Source: Delphinapterus leucas
Lineage: Eukaryota; Chordata; Mammalia; Artiodactyla; Monodontidae
Length of the DNA stretch: 64,000 nt
NCBI RefSeq assembly: GCF_002288925.2
Contig: NW_022098036.1
Coordinates: forward strand, 38,563,444 to 38,627,443
Reading direction: 5' to 3'
Shown here piece by piece: positions 34,600 to 44,764 of this stretch (position 1 is the first letter of the stretch; every line of letters begins with the position of its first letter). Below the pieces are notes generated by a model. That model worked only from the letters and a program-made list of their open reading frames with translations, made no database searches and had not been told where the DNA came from. Position numbers and translations under genes: made by a program.

Positions 34600-34845
34600 C
34601 CGAAACTCTAGGGTGCATAAGCATCACCTGGAGACTTTATTAAAACATATTCCTGGGACCTACTCTAAGGTATAGAATGTGTATTACTATAGAATAATAC
34701 TAATGGTATCTATTACTATAATATCTCTATTATTTAGATAGTATCTCTATGCTAATTTAGTAGGTCTGGGGTGGTATCTGAGAATCTGCAATTTTAACAG
34801 CTGCCCAGGTGGTGCAGGTCTATGACCCATTTTAAAAGTAGCACT
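34600..34845 (+). mobile_element. MER5A-type hAT element with internal AT-rich insertion
   Basis: Left half 'gtgcataagcatcacctgga' 'gactttattaaaacatattc' and right half 'agtaggtctggggtggtatc' 'tgagaatctgcaattttaac' 'agctgcccaggtgg' are MER5A. Between about 34665 and 34758 lies AT-rich sequence absent from the family. Confidence 0.82.
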
Positions 34846-34854
34846 GTTTTATAC

Positions 34855-34965
34855 TATACCTATGTACCTCTTTGTACCACAGTTTCTTTATCTATAAAAG
34901 AGAGTTGATAATAACTGGCTCTCTTTATCTCTAAGAGTTCCAGTTAAGATTGTAGTGAATTAAGG
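34855..34965 (+). mobile_element. MIR fragment, sense
   Basis: 'ccacagtttctttatctata' 'aaagagagttgataataact' followed by 'gattgtagtgaattaagg' is the sense MIR core. Confidence 0.65.
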
Positions 34966-35370
34966 ATGGCTATGAACACTTTGCAGGTCCTCCCGTAAAG
35001 AGAAACAGTCTATTTCCTTGCCTCTTGAATCTGGACTGGTTTGGTGACTTGCTCTGACAAACAACATACGGTAAAATTGACATGTGACTTTCAAGCAAGA
35101 CCTTAAGTGGACTTGAAGTTTTCATTCTTGCCCTCATGGAACCCTGAAGCCACCATGTGAAGAAGTCCAGGCTCGATGTGGTGGTGACAAAGACCCAGCT
35201 GATGACCCAGACTAGAGTGAAGCCATCCAGGATCATCCTTTCAGCTAAATGAAGCCACATGAGACAGCCAAAGAGACACTAGCAGAAGAACTGTTCCATT
35301 AACCCATAGGATTATAAAAAATGATAAATTGTTGTGTTTGGGGTGGTTATTTTACATCAATAGATAACTC
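34966..35370 (+). mobile_element. MLT1-type ERVL-MaLR solo LTR, degraded
   Basis: 'ctggtttggtgacttgctct' 'gacaaacaacatac', 'ccctgaagccaccatgtgaa', and a 3' end with 'aattgttgtgtttggggtgg' 'ttattttacatcaatagata' follow an MLT1 LTR. The 96-codon antisense ORF is incidental. Confidence 0.8.
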
Positions 35371-35499
35371 AAATGGGGATAAAATGATTATAAAAATATT
35401 TTGAAATTATAGTAATATCTCTGTAAATTCTGTAAGAATAAAGCTTTTCCATAATAAATAATAAAATCAGCTGTACTAAAAATTAACAAAGCAGATAAA

Positions 35500-36277
35500 A
35501 GATTTAAAATCAAGCTATTAGAATAAACATTAAATAAACAAGATATCTATGAAGACATACTAATAAAAACAGATACATGAGTAAATGAATGGGAAAAAAG
35601 AGGATTCTTCTGTCCACCAGTGAGTATAGAGGGAATGGTAGAGTTAGAAAATCAGCATTTTGCAACCACACGGTAAAGACTGATTAGAGCAAGAGTCATC
35701 GGTGGCTGCTAAATGTAGGGGGAAAGTTTGAAGATGAAATTGATACTTGAAGATGAAGATGATATTTGCTTCATCTCATAATGTCTTCACAGATTGTTAT
35801 TCATTGCAAAAGGAAAATATTATTACACAGTAGGAAAATCATACAACACCGTGACTAATCAAAATTAAAATCATCAATGAGGGTCAATGGACACTGTTTG
35901 CATCTAGATGTGATACCACGAGAAGGACACACCCTCAGGGGTGCATAACCTTAATCTACTCATGAGGAAACATTAAATAAACTCAAATTGAGGGATATTC
36001 TGTAAAATAAATAGCTTGTATTTTTGAAAAATTAAAATGTCAGACTGAGAAATGAGATACTGAGAAACTGCTACAGATTAAATGGAACTAAAGACAGGAA
36101 TATGCTATTAGGGACATTATTGGGACATTTAAAAAGACTAGAGTATAGACTGCAGATTAAAGTCTTCTAACAATGTTAAATTCCCGGGACTCCATCATTG
36201 TACTGTGGTACTGTAAACCAATTATTCTTGGTATTAGGAAACGCATGTTGAAATATTAAGGAGTTAAGGGCCATGAT

Positions 36278-36313
<36 letters not shown>

Positions 36314-36552
36314 TAGATATATATATATAGTCTATCCTCAAATAGTTTAGGGAAACTAAATTACACACAGGCATACATAAGAGACAGAGACAGAGAGAGT
36401 GAGTCTGGGAGCATGCAAGAGGGATAAAGCAAAAGAAGCAAATGTGGCAAAATGTTAAAAATGGATGAATCTTGGTAGAGGGTATATGAGAGTTCTTTAA
36501 GTTATTCATGCAACTTTTCTGAGTTTGAAATTATTTCAAAACAAAAAGTTAC
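35500..36552 (+). mobile_element. L1M 3' UTR, sense
   Basis: 'aaactcaaattgagggatat' 'tctgtaaaataaatagc', 'gaaactgctacagattaaat', 'gggacattattgggacattt', 'atcattgtactgtggtactg' and the terminal 'gtttgaaattatttcaaaac' 'aaaaagtt' give the full L1MC/L1MD-like 3'UTR order. A (TA)n/(CA)n microsatellite at 36277-36330 replaces part of it. Confidence 0.88.
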
Positions 36553-36589
36553 AAATAGTATATAAGTGAATATATTTTTGATTTCCAAG

Positions 36590-36805
36590 TGAAGATGAAC
36601 TTTGTGAGCTTAATAAAGGAAAGAAATCATAACACAAATAATTGATAGATTTGACCACATTAAAAAGAAAGCTTCTGTAAAATCATTATCAAATTAAAAG
36701 ACAAAATACAGGCTAGGGGACTATTTGCAATAAAAGCAACATAAGGCAAATATACCTAAAATTATAAATATGAAGAGCTCATACAAATTGCAGTACGTAA
36801 GCAAA
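36590..36805 (+). mobile_element. L1M ORF2 fragment, sense
   Basis: 'gatttgaccacattaaaaag' 'aaagcttctg' and 'gaagagctcatacaaattgc' match old L1 ORF2. It stops at the CpG-richer segment that follows. Confidence 0.72.
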
Positions 36806-37334
36806 GGATACTGGTGCACGTGAGGGCATGGCGGTGGCCAGGTGAGCATGGAGCGCCTGAGAGGGGCTGAGCACCCACAGTCCCCTGTGCCTCGAGAGGG
36901 CTGCGGTGCACCCTGAAACCTGGGAGCCTCAAATTGTGGCACTGCATATGTGATGATGGATGAGCCGTGGTGGGAAAAGTGTGTCGCCTCATTCCTCCAA
37001 TCCAGTGCTCCTGTGTTGGAAGGTACAGGCCTTCCGTGTTTACTCCCTGCTCCTGAAGAGCCACGGGTTTCCTGACCCTGCTGAGTAACCACTGCCAATT
37101 TTGCCACACGTCCCAGCACCTAGTAGTCTACCTGCCAGACCATTCCTGGACCGCCATAGCATCACCACCTCCAAGCAGTGTACACCGTGGCAGTCTCCTA
37201 CCTCCTGCTAGCAAAGGTTGGAACAAAGGATCCGGGACCCCGATGTCCAAGCCTTCAGGGGCACCACAGTCCAGAAGGATTTACTCTGTACATCCTAAAG
37301 CAGCAGCCCCATCAGGCCTGGTCTGGGGAAGCAC
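36806..37334. other. Unexplained CpG-richer segment
   Basis: GC and CpG content rise sharply against the AT-rich flanks (about 14 CpGs between 36815 and 37245, by eye). Minus-strand ORFs of 132 and 115 codons overlap it (36721-37119 and 36762-37109) but I recognise no protein. It has no transposon signature I know. Candidates: an old processed sequence, an unlisted repeat, or a decayed CpG-rich exon. Confidence 0.4.
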
Positions 37335-37430
37335 AGGCCTGAAAGGTAGAGATTTGCCCCAGACCATTCAGCCAGTAAGTGGCTGAGCTCCTGTAGAACC
37401 TAGGATGGTCATCTTCAGAGTGTGTGATCA
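37335..37430 (-). mobile_element. MIR fragment, antisense
   Basis: 'gagatttgccccagaccatt' 'cagccagtaagtggctgagc' corresponds to antisense MIR 'acttgcccaaggtcacacag, ctagtaagtggcagag'. Confidence 0.6.
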
Positions 37431-37884
37431 GTCCCATCCATGCTTCATCTCTAAGTAAAACAGCTTTTCAGTGGGTGCTTACTCTGAGTTTTCAGCTTCT
37501 CCATCAAACTGTCAAATTTGTCTATCCTGGTTCCCATATGGGAAAAGCCTGGGACCCCGCATTCCCCTCTGCCTCCCTCTCTGTGAACCTTGAAACCACC
37601 AGCAGGAGGGTCAGAGTTCAAGATCAGTGTCTGGAGGAAGGGTGCTGGAGCCACTCTAGTGTCCAAAGTGTCCAATATGGGCTTCATATACAGCTTGGAC
37701 AGTGGGATCTGATGGGGGTGGGTGAGCCTTTGTTAGAGTTATTTCTACTCCTTTCTCAAAACATGTAAGAAAATGTCTTGTAGTATCTGCCATCAACTCT
37801 AACAGTTCATCTCTACCCAACTAGGTCTGGGGTACAAAGGGTAAATACCATGCTCATTAAGTAACTCAGAAGCAGCTGCTGCTG
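37431..37884. other. Single-copy DNA, nothing recognised
   Basis: A 114-codon ORF at 37424-37768 (+) has no recognisable domain. No repeat assigned. Confidence 0.4.
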
Positions 37885-38014
37885 CCTTTATGGAGTGCTT
37901 TCTACCTGATAGGTCCTGTCTGTGCCAGTCATTTTACCAATGCTATCTTCTTGAACCCTCTCTACTACCCTTTGAGGTGTGGGTTTCCAAATGATTGCTC
38001 AATATCACACAAGT
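37885..38014 (-). mobile_element. MIR fragment, antisense, truncated by L1 insertion
   Basis: 'tatggagtgctttctacctg', 'ccctttgaggtgtgg' and 'ttgctcaatatcacacaagt' follow antisense MIR. It ends where the inverted L1 arm begins, so this MIR predates the L1. Confidence 0.65.
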
Positions 38015-38760
38015 TAGTCATGTTGACAATACTGATTCTTCCAATCCAAGAACATGGTATATCTTTCCATCTGTTTGTGTCAGCTTCTATTTCTCTCATC
38101 AGTGTCTTTTTTTTTTTTTTTTTGCGGTACACAGGCCTCTCACTGTTGTGGCCTCTCCCGTCGCGGAGCACAGGCTCCGGACGCGCAGGCTCAGCGGCCA
38201 TGGCTCACGAGCCCAGCCGTTCCGCGGCATGTGGGATCTTCCTGGACCGGGGCATGAACCCGTGTCCCCTGCATCGGCAGGCGGACTCTCAACCACTGCG
38301 CCACCAGGGAAGCCCTCATCAGTGTCTTATAGTTTTCAAAGTATAGGTCTTTCGCCTCCTTAGGTAGGTTTATTCCTAGGTATTTTATTCTTTTTGATGT
38401 GATGGTAAATGGGATGTTTCCTTAATTCCTCTTTCTGATCTTTCATTGTTAGTGTATAGGAATGCAAAGGTTTCTGTGTATTAGTTTCGTATCCTGCAAC
38501 TTTACTGAATTCATTGATGAGCTCTAGTAGTTTCCTGGTAGGATCTTCAGGATTCTCTATGTATAGTATCATGTCATCTGCAAACAGTGACGGTTTTACT
38601 TCTTCTTTCCCAATTTAGATTCCTTTTATTTCTTTTTCTTCTCTGATTGCCATGGCTAGGACTTCCATAGGAGAGTGGATATCCTTGTCTTGTTCCTGAT
38701 TTTGGAGAGAATGCTTTCAGCTTTTCACTGTTGAGAATGATGGGTTTGTCATATATGCAA
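38015..38760 (-). pseudogene. L1 ORF2 segment, inverted 5' arm of a twin-primed L1
   Basis: Minus-strand L1 ORF2 from the reverse-transcriptase domain. The catalytic FADD box is at 38573-38584 (minus) and is followed by [20 protein letters not shown]. The arm runs leftward through 'ccatgttcttggattggaag' (minus) to about 38015. Its downstream end lies only some tens of bases, in L1 coordinates, before the start of the sense arm at 38761. A CHR-2 SINE interrupts it. Non-functional: frames are broken and the domain is split. Confidence 0.88.
38109..38314 (-). mobile_element. CHR-2-type SINE (200 bp form), antisense
   Basis: A T-run, then 'gcggtacacaggcctctcac' through 'gcgccaccagggaagcc'. Duplication ctcatcagtgtctt is exact at 38095-38108 and 38315-38328 and is itself L1 sequence, so the SINE entered after the L1. 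Little CpG decay; among the youngest insertions here. ORFs on both strands (38 kb region, 65-131 codons) are SINE artefacts. Confidence 0.96.
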
Positions 38761-39482
38761 GCCCTATCAAATTACTAATGACATTTTTCACAGAACTAGA
38801 ACAAAAAATTTTTAAATTTGTATGGAGACACAAAAGACCCCAAATAGCCAAAGCAATTCTGAGAAAGAAAAACAGAGCTGGAGGAATCAGGCTCCCTGAC
38901 TTCAGGCTATACTCCAAAGATACAGTCATCAAAACAATATGGTACTGGAGCAGGGACAGAAATATAGATCAATAGAACAGGATAGAAAGCCCAGAAATAA
39001 AGCCACGCACCTATGGTCAATTAATCTATGACAAAGGAGGCAAGAATATGCAACGGAGAAAAGACAGTCTTTTCAATATGTGGTGCTGGGAAAACTGGAC
39101 AGCTACCAGTAAAAGAATGAAATTAGAACACTTCCTAACACCATACACAAAAATAAAATCAAAATGGATCAAAAAGCTAAATGTAAGGCTGGACACTATA
39201 AAGCTCTTAGAGAAAAACGAAGGCAGAACACTCTTTGACATAAATCGCAGCAATATCTCCTTTGATCCACATCCTAGAATAATGAAAACGAAAACAAAAA
39301 TAAACAATGAGACCTAGTTAAACTTAAAAGCCTCTGCACAGCAAAGGAAACCATAAACAAAATGAAAAGACAACCCACAGGATGGGAGAAATTATTTGCA
39401 AACAAAGTGACTGACAAGGGATTACTCTCCAAAATATACAAACAGCTCACGCAGCTCTGTAACAAAAAAACAAACAACCCAA

Positions 39483-39600
39483 GAGACTTCCCTGGTGGTC
39501 TAGTGGTTAGGATTTGGCGCTTTCACTGCCATGGCCTGGGTTCCATCCTTGGTCAGGGAACTGAGATCCCGCAAGCTATACGGTGCGCCAAACAAACAGA
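39483..39600 (+). mobile_element. Short CHR-type SINE, sense, nested in L1
   Basis: 'gacttccctggtggtctag' head, B-box region 'gggttccatccttggtc', ending in a CAAA-rich tail. Duplication caaacaacccaa is exact at 39471-39482 and 39601-39612. Same 120 bp type as 3086-3208. Confidence 0.9.
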
Positions 39601-39789
39601 CAAACAACCCAATCAAAAGCTGGGCAGAAGATCTAAACAGGCAATTATCCAAAGAAGACATACAGATGGCTGAAAAGCACATGAAAAGATGCTCAACATC
39701 ACTAATTATTAGAGAAATGCAAATCAAAACTACAATGATGTATCACCTCACACTGGTCAGAATGGCCATTATCAAAAAGTCTACAAACA

Positions 39790-39859
39790 GCTATACGTAT
39801 ACATAGTAGAAGCTAGCACAACATTGTAAAGCAACTATACTCCAATAAAAATTAATTTA
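39790..39859 (+). mobile_element. 70 bp L1 3'-end insertion inside L1 ORF2
   Basis: 'acaacattgtaaagcaacta' 'tactccaataaaaatt' is the L1 3' terminus, placed in the middle of ORF2. The 16 bp repeat aaaaagtctacaaaca is exact at 39774-39789 and 39860-39875. Confidence 0.9.
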
Positions 39860-40535
39860 AAAAAGTCTACAAACAATAAATGCTGGAGAGGGTGTGGAGA
39901 AAAGGGAATCCCCTTACACTGTTGGTGGGAATGTAAATTGGTACAACCAATATGGGGAACAGTATGGAGGTTCCTTAAAAAAGTAGAAATAGAACTACCA
40001 TATGATACAGCAATCCCACTCCTGGGCATCTGGAGAAAACCATAATTCAAAAAGATACATGCACCCTGATGTTCACTGCAGCACTATTTACAACAGTCAA
40101 GACATGGAAGCACCCTAAATGTCCACTGACAGATGAATGGATAAAGAAGATGTGCTAAATATATACAATGGAATATTACTCAGCTATAAAAAGAATAAAA
40201 TAATGCCATTTGTAGCAACATGGGTGGACCTAGAGATTATCATACTAAGTGAAGTAAGTCGGACAGAGAGACAAATATCATATGATATCACTCATGTGAA
40301 ATCCAATTAAAAAATGATACAAATGAACTTATTTACAAAACAGAAACAGATCTACAGATATTGAAAACAAACTTATGGTTACCAAAGGGGAAATGTTGGG
40401 GTGAGGGATAAACCAGGAGCTTTGGATTAACATATATACAGTAATATATATAAGATAGATAACCAAAAAGGACCTACTGTACAGCACAAGGAAGTCTACT
40501 CAATATCCTGCGATAACCTATCTGAGAAAAGAATC

Positions 40536-40837
40536 CGAGGGTGCAGCAGAGGGTGGTATCAGCCCTAGTCCTCAGGCAAGCAAGGGCAAGGAATTATGAC
40601 CAGAGACTGGAGAGAGCTGAAGCTGTGCAAGATCCCAACCTAGTTCTTTTCCTACCCAGTGATCTCCTGATCTCCCATTGGGCACAATACATGTGAAGCC
40701 CGGTAATGTAGTCCCTAGAGATCAGTCTGCTGGCCCATAGAACAGGGCAGAGAACTGTGGAAAGTGGATCTAGACATGCAAACAGAAACTAACCAGCAAA
40801 ATATTATCTCTGATTGGAGGATTATGCGTGCTTATTA
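40536..40837. other. Unassigned segment, possibly an old LTR-like repeat
   Basis: 'gatctcctgatctcccattg' and 'agagatcagtctgctggccc' have the feel of a widespread mammalian repeat but I cannot name the family. No ORF. Confidence 0.3.
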
Positions 40838-40957
40838 TTTTCTTTTTAAATTTTTAAAATTGAAGTATAGTTGATTTACAATGTTGTGGTAATCTCTGTT
40901 GTACAGCACAGTGACTCAGTTATACACAAATACACATTCTTCAATATTTTCTTTTTA
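40838..40957 (-). mobile_element. L1 3' terminus fragment, antisense
   Basis: 'ttgaagtatagttgatttac' 'aatgttgtggtaatctctgt' 'tgtacagcacagtgactcag' is the L1 3' end on the minus strand with an A/T-rich tail at the left. A 13 bp repeat tattttcttttta (40836-40848, 40945-40957) may be the duplication but its right copy overlaps L1-like sequence. Confidence 0.82.
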
Positions 40958-42929
40958 TCTGTTAGCCTATAAAACTACTGGGCCTGGTGTGAACACCCCT
41001 GCCAATGAGGAGTTTAGTAACAAAAGCCATACAGTTTATATACTATGTTTCCTTTCTCAAGCCATCATAGTTAAAACAATTTAAAATTTATATTAAGAAG
41101 CATATGCTTATATTTTTCTAAGCTATGTTTTATGATGTTCTTTAGAAATTAATCCTTCCTTTAACTTTTCTTTCCTGGTTTTCTATTCTGTGCTTCTTTT
41201 TCCCATATTATTTGGGTATTTAATAAGTAAACTTACAACAACAAAACTCATAGGACTGTCTGCTTTATGAATAGTTGTGACTGCATAAAGCATTGTACTG
41301 TTATACCAGCAGCAGGAGTAACAGCTTTGATTTGGTCAAGACCAATCAGGACAAGGGCAGGCCGCTTCCTTTGACCCCATACCTGGGGAAATACAGTTCT
41401 TAGAATGTCCACAGCTACTGTACAGGTAGAGAAAGATTCAATATTGGTGGAAACACAGCTTTCTTATTTTTAGAACCACTGTGACTATATAATGGATGTT
41501 TTATTTTAGGACCGCCCTCCAAGCTGGCCAAATGATCATGTACGTATAATTTGGGAGCACAACTTTAACATAAAAAATCCAAATTCATTTCAGTTGAGTT
41601 TAGGAACATAATACTTGAATACTTTTATTTAAAATGTGTTGATTTTATAGAAAGTGTCTGGTGTAAAACAAGCGACTATATTTTAAAATAAGTTTTTTAT
41701 TTAAAAAAATTTCTTCGCAAAGGCCTAGTATTAATTCAAACAGGTGAATCTGATTTTTGTTACAGACATTTTGTGTTTGAAAAGCGGTCATACTGGAGGT
41801 GTGTAATGATATATCATTTTGGCCTTGACAAGCTAATTTGAAAAAAAAAAGATTATGAAAGAAAAAAGGTATTTTATTCACTCAGAACTTTGGATAACTT
41901 TTCAAAGTATAATTTGAAATGATTAAAACTCATTACTTGCTAAAGGCTTGGGTCATGTGTATTTTGACTTAAATTATTTTGTACATTGACATTGATTTTG
42001 ATCATTTGCTCACTATCAAGGCTTCTCTGTGATTATTATGCAGTTAAACCGTTAACAACACAGATTTCAATTCAGAATGCTAAAATTCACTGAAACATTG
42101 TATGTGCATTTGGTGTACTGAGAAACTCAGTCATGATCAACCTGTCGTGGCTTATCCCCTTGGAGAGGCAGTAATTTTCTCAAATGCTTTGGCCCATTTG
42201 AGTGTCAGAAGCCTGGACCCTGAACTCCATTTGTACTCATCTTTCTAGGTTATAGTTCTATTTAATCAGATACAGTTTTAAAATATTATTTTGGAGTAAA
42301 CTAGATAAAATAGATGCTGATTTCCTCCCTTTTCGTTTTTTCGTGTTATCACATGTATTGCTTCTGACTTTGTTATTCGTCTAACTTGAATCATTAACTT
42401 AAGTAAACGTGCTGCCATTGTATGTTTATCAGTTAACTCAGTCAATTGATAAAATACTTTTTTCTTTACAAAATATGAAATTAATGGCCATAACTTTAGT
42501 GTTAGCTGATAAAAGGCATGCAAACAAAATCAGAGTAAATCAAATGACTCATCTGGCTTCCATAAAAGCTAAGTAAAATTGCTTAGTTATCAACATATTA
42601 AAAGGGTAAAAATTTAGCATTGAGTTTTTAAAAATAAGTGAAAATACAGACCTATAGCAAGAATTAAGCTGCTGATTTATGACAATGGCTTGAGCTAAGG
42701 ATAAACCAGATGAAGAATGAGCCCATTTATATGTAATATAAATCAGTGCCATTTTTCCTTTACTAAATATTTAAGAACACAAGACTTCCACCCTTGGAAA
42801 AGGCGACCAGTGCTAGGGCCTGCACTTGAGGATGTGCATATATCATACACATGCACAAAATAAATTTATTAAAGAACATACCATGGGAAACACTGCCACT
42901 AGAGTCCAGTGCTTGACAATAGCATAGCA
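40958..42929. other. Repeat-free AT-rich tract, candidate conserved region
   Basis: Almost 2 kb without a recognised transposon. The part 41880-42780 is especially rich in homeodomain, POU-like and AP-1-like strings ('ttaaattattttgtac', 'aatggccataactttag', 'aatgactcat') and avoids simple repeats. No gene; regulatory role is only an inference. Confidence 0.4.
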
Positions 42930-43785
42930 AATTCCATTAGGTTGCAAGGCCTGAGTAATCATCTGTGGCTTGATGCCTGGATCTGGAGCCTCAGGATGCC
43001 CTCTGCATCTGTGGCTTTACCCTTGGATTCATTCTTCCTTTATTTCCTCCCAGCTATGATGTTCAATCCAGGCTGGCAGTATTTCTACTGGTATAACACT
43101 TTCAAAAACCTTGTTGGTCTTCTGTATAATTTATGGGGATCTAAGACATCACACAAGAAGGTCTTCCAAAGATCTTTCCTGGATAACCCCATCTTTATTC
43201 CTGACTTCTGCTGAGATGGTTGCTGGGATCCATGAGATACATGCCTAGTCTCTTTAGGAAAAGTCTGTCCAGCCACACCCCTGGTGTTCTCTCCAGAGAA
43301 CTCTTTCTCATCTTTTGCTATCTGCATAAGTTAAGAATTTTCCAAATTAGGTACTGGTTCCTTTTTGCTTAACAGTTCCTTCTTCAATATGTCTCTTTTC
43401 CCTTGCATTTTACGATAAGCAGTAGGAGAAACCAGGCTGTACCTTCCACACTTTGTTTGGAAATCTCCTTCACTAAATATCCAAGTTCATCGCTTACAAG
43501 CACTACTTTCCACTCCACACTAGAACACAAATCAGCCAAGTTTTCTGCCACTTTATAACAATAACTGTCTTTACTACAGTGCCCAATAATATGTTCTTCA
43601 TTTCCTTCTATGATCTAATCAAATCACCTTTAATGTCCATGTTTCTACCAACCATCTCTTTAAGGCAATCTAGGCTTTTCTTACCATGCATCTCAAAATT
43701 ATTCCAGTCTTCTACCCATTACCCACTTCCAAAGTCATTTCCACATTTTTAGGTATTTGTTACAGCAATACCCACTCCTCAGTAT
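42930..43785 (-). mobile_element. ERVL-MaLR internal sequence, antisense
   Basis: 'ccctctgcatctgtggcttt', 'gataaccccatctttattcc' 'tgacttctgctgagatggtt' 'gctgggatcc', 'ttttgcttaacagttccttc' and 'tccacatttttaggtatttg' 'ttacagcaat' follow MaLR internal DNA in order. MaLR internals lack a normal pol and are long dead; no intact ORF is seen. On the minus strand it lies directly downstream of the LTR at 43786-44215. Confidence 0.82.
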
Positions 43786-44215
43786 CAAAATCTGTATTAG
43801 TTTCCTAGGTTTCTGTAACACAGTACCATAAACTAGATAGCTTAAAACAACAGAACTGTATTGTCTCACAAGTATGGAGGCTAGAAGTCCAAAATTAAGG
43901 TGTTTGAAAGGAGCCTCCACCTTGCCTCTTTTTAGCTTCTGGTGTTTGCTGGCAATCTTTGGCACTTCTGGCTTAGAGCTATATCACTCCAATCTCTGCC
44001 TCTGTCATCATATGTCTTTCTTCCTTCTGTCTCTCCACATGGCCTTATTATAAAAATACTAGTTATTGGCTTTAGGACTCTAACCCAGTATGACTTTATC
44101 TTAATTAATTACACCTGCAAAGGTTATATTTCCAAATAAGATCATGTTCTGAGATTCTGGGTGGACATGAATTTTGAGGGGACACTCTTCAACTCAGAGA
44201 ACTTCAAACATGTTA
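43786..44215 (-). mobile_element. MLT1/MST-type MaLR LTR, antisense (5' LTR)
   Basis: 'tctgtattagtttcctaggt' 'ttctgtaacacagtaccata' 'aactagatagcttaaaacaa' 'cagaactgtattgtctcaca' near the left end, and 'ccaaataagatcatgttctg' near the right end, give an antisense MaLR LTR. With the adjacent internal part it forms the 5' half of an element; the 3' LTR is missing. Confidence 0.92.
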
Positions 44216-44484
44216 AACTGCCTAACTATTCACAAAATCAAAACTGTTCATAATAGTCTAATTAGCAGTAAAGTGTATTGAGTCATTAGTCATTGAGTAT
44301 CATAGATGTTTATGAAGAAAATTAATTCAATGTTCCTAAGGAAAAGTGAATTTCATGTGTGGTTCAGTTCACTTTTTTATCTTTAGGATTATATTTTTTA
44401 CATCTTAGTTGGGTCCATTTTCTTAATCTACTGTAGAAAGACCCAATCTGGAAAAAAAATTAAAGGACAAAGGATGGTGTTTTT

Positions 44485-44544
44485 AAAAATTTTTATTGAG
44501 GTATGGTTGATTTATAATATTATATTAGTTTCAGGTGTATGACA
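44485..44544 (-). mobile_element. Short L1 3'-end fragment, antisense
   Basis: 'ttttattgaggtatggttga' 'tttataatattatattagtt' 'tcaggtgtatgacaaa' is the antisense L1 terminus, only about 60 bp. A clean duplication is not apparent. Confidence 0.7.
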
Positions 44545-44764
44545 AAGATGTTTTTATTTTTGTTTTTTGTTTTTTACTTCTTTCACTTTCCTCTTACTGT
44601 CCCTGCCCAACTCTCCTCTCTCCCAAAGTGGATGTCATATTTGTGATTCTCCATTCCCCTTTAAGTAAACTTTTTATATTTGGGAAAATTCCCAACTTGT
44701 AAGTTCTGCCTACCTAAATTAAAATTCCCAGCTCCCTTATCAGTTCTCTTTAACTCTGAACCAG

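Larger units (their letters stand above)
38761..40535 (+). pseudogene. L1 ORF2 C-terminal part and 3' UTR, sense arm
   Basis: 'ccctatcaaattactaatga' opens the sense arm. The translation at 38778-38975 gives [20 protein letters not shown], typical of L1 ORF2. Further ORF2 pieces lie at 39048-39317 and 39531-39806 in other frames, so it is frameshifted. The 3'UTR follows ('tacaaatgaacttatttaca' near 40318, 'gtacagcacaaggaagtcta' near 40480) and stops at 'gaaaagaatc' near 40535 without poly(A). Interrupted at 39483-39600 and 39790-39859. Confidence 0.9.

Noticed and set aside
36277..36330. TA/CA-rich tract as a possible origin or regulatory site
   Set aside because: It sits inside an L1M 3'UTR where simple repeats commonly expand.
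36721..37119. A 132-codon minus-strand ORF over the CpG-richer block
   Set aside because: No recognisable protein, and its C-terminal third is antisense L1 ORF2. Kept only as an unexplained segment.
40536..40957. Idea that the L1 3' end at 40838-40957 is the missing tail of the 38761-40535 L1, flipped by a local inversion
   Set aside because: The two pieces overlap in L1 coordinates around 'gaaaagaat', so the tail fragment is better read as a separate insertion.
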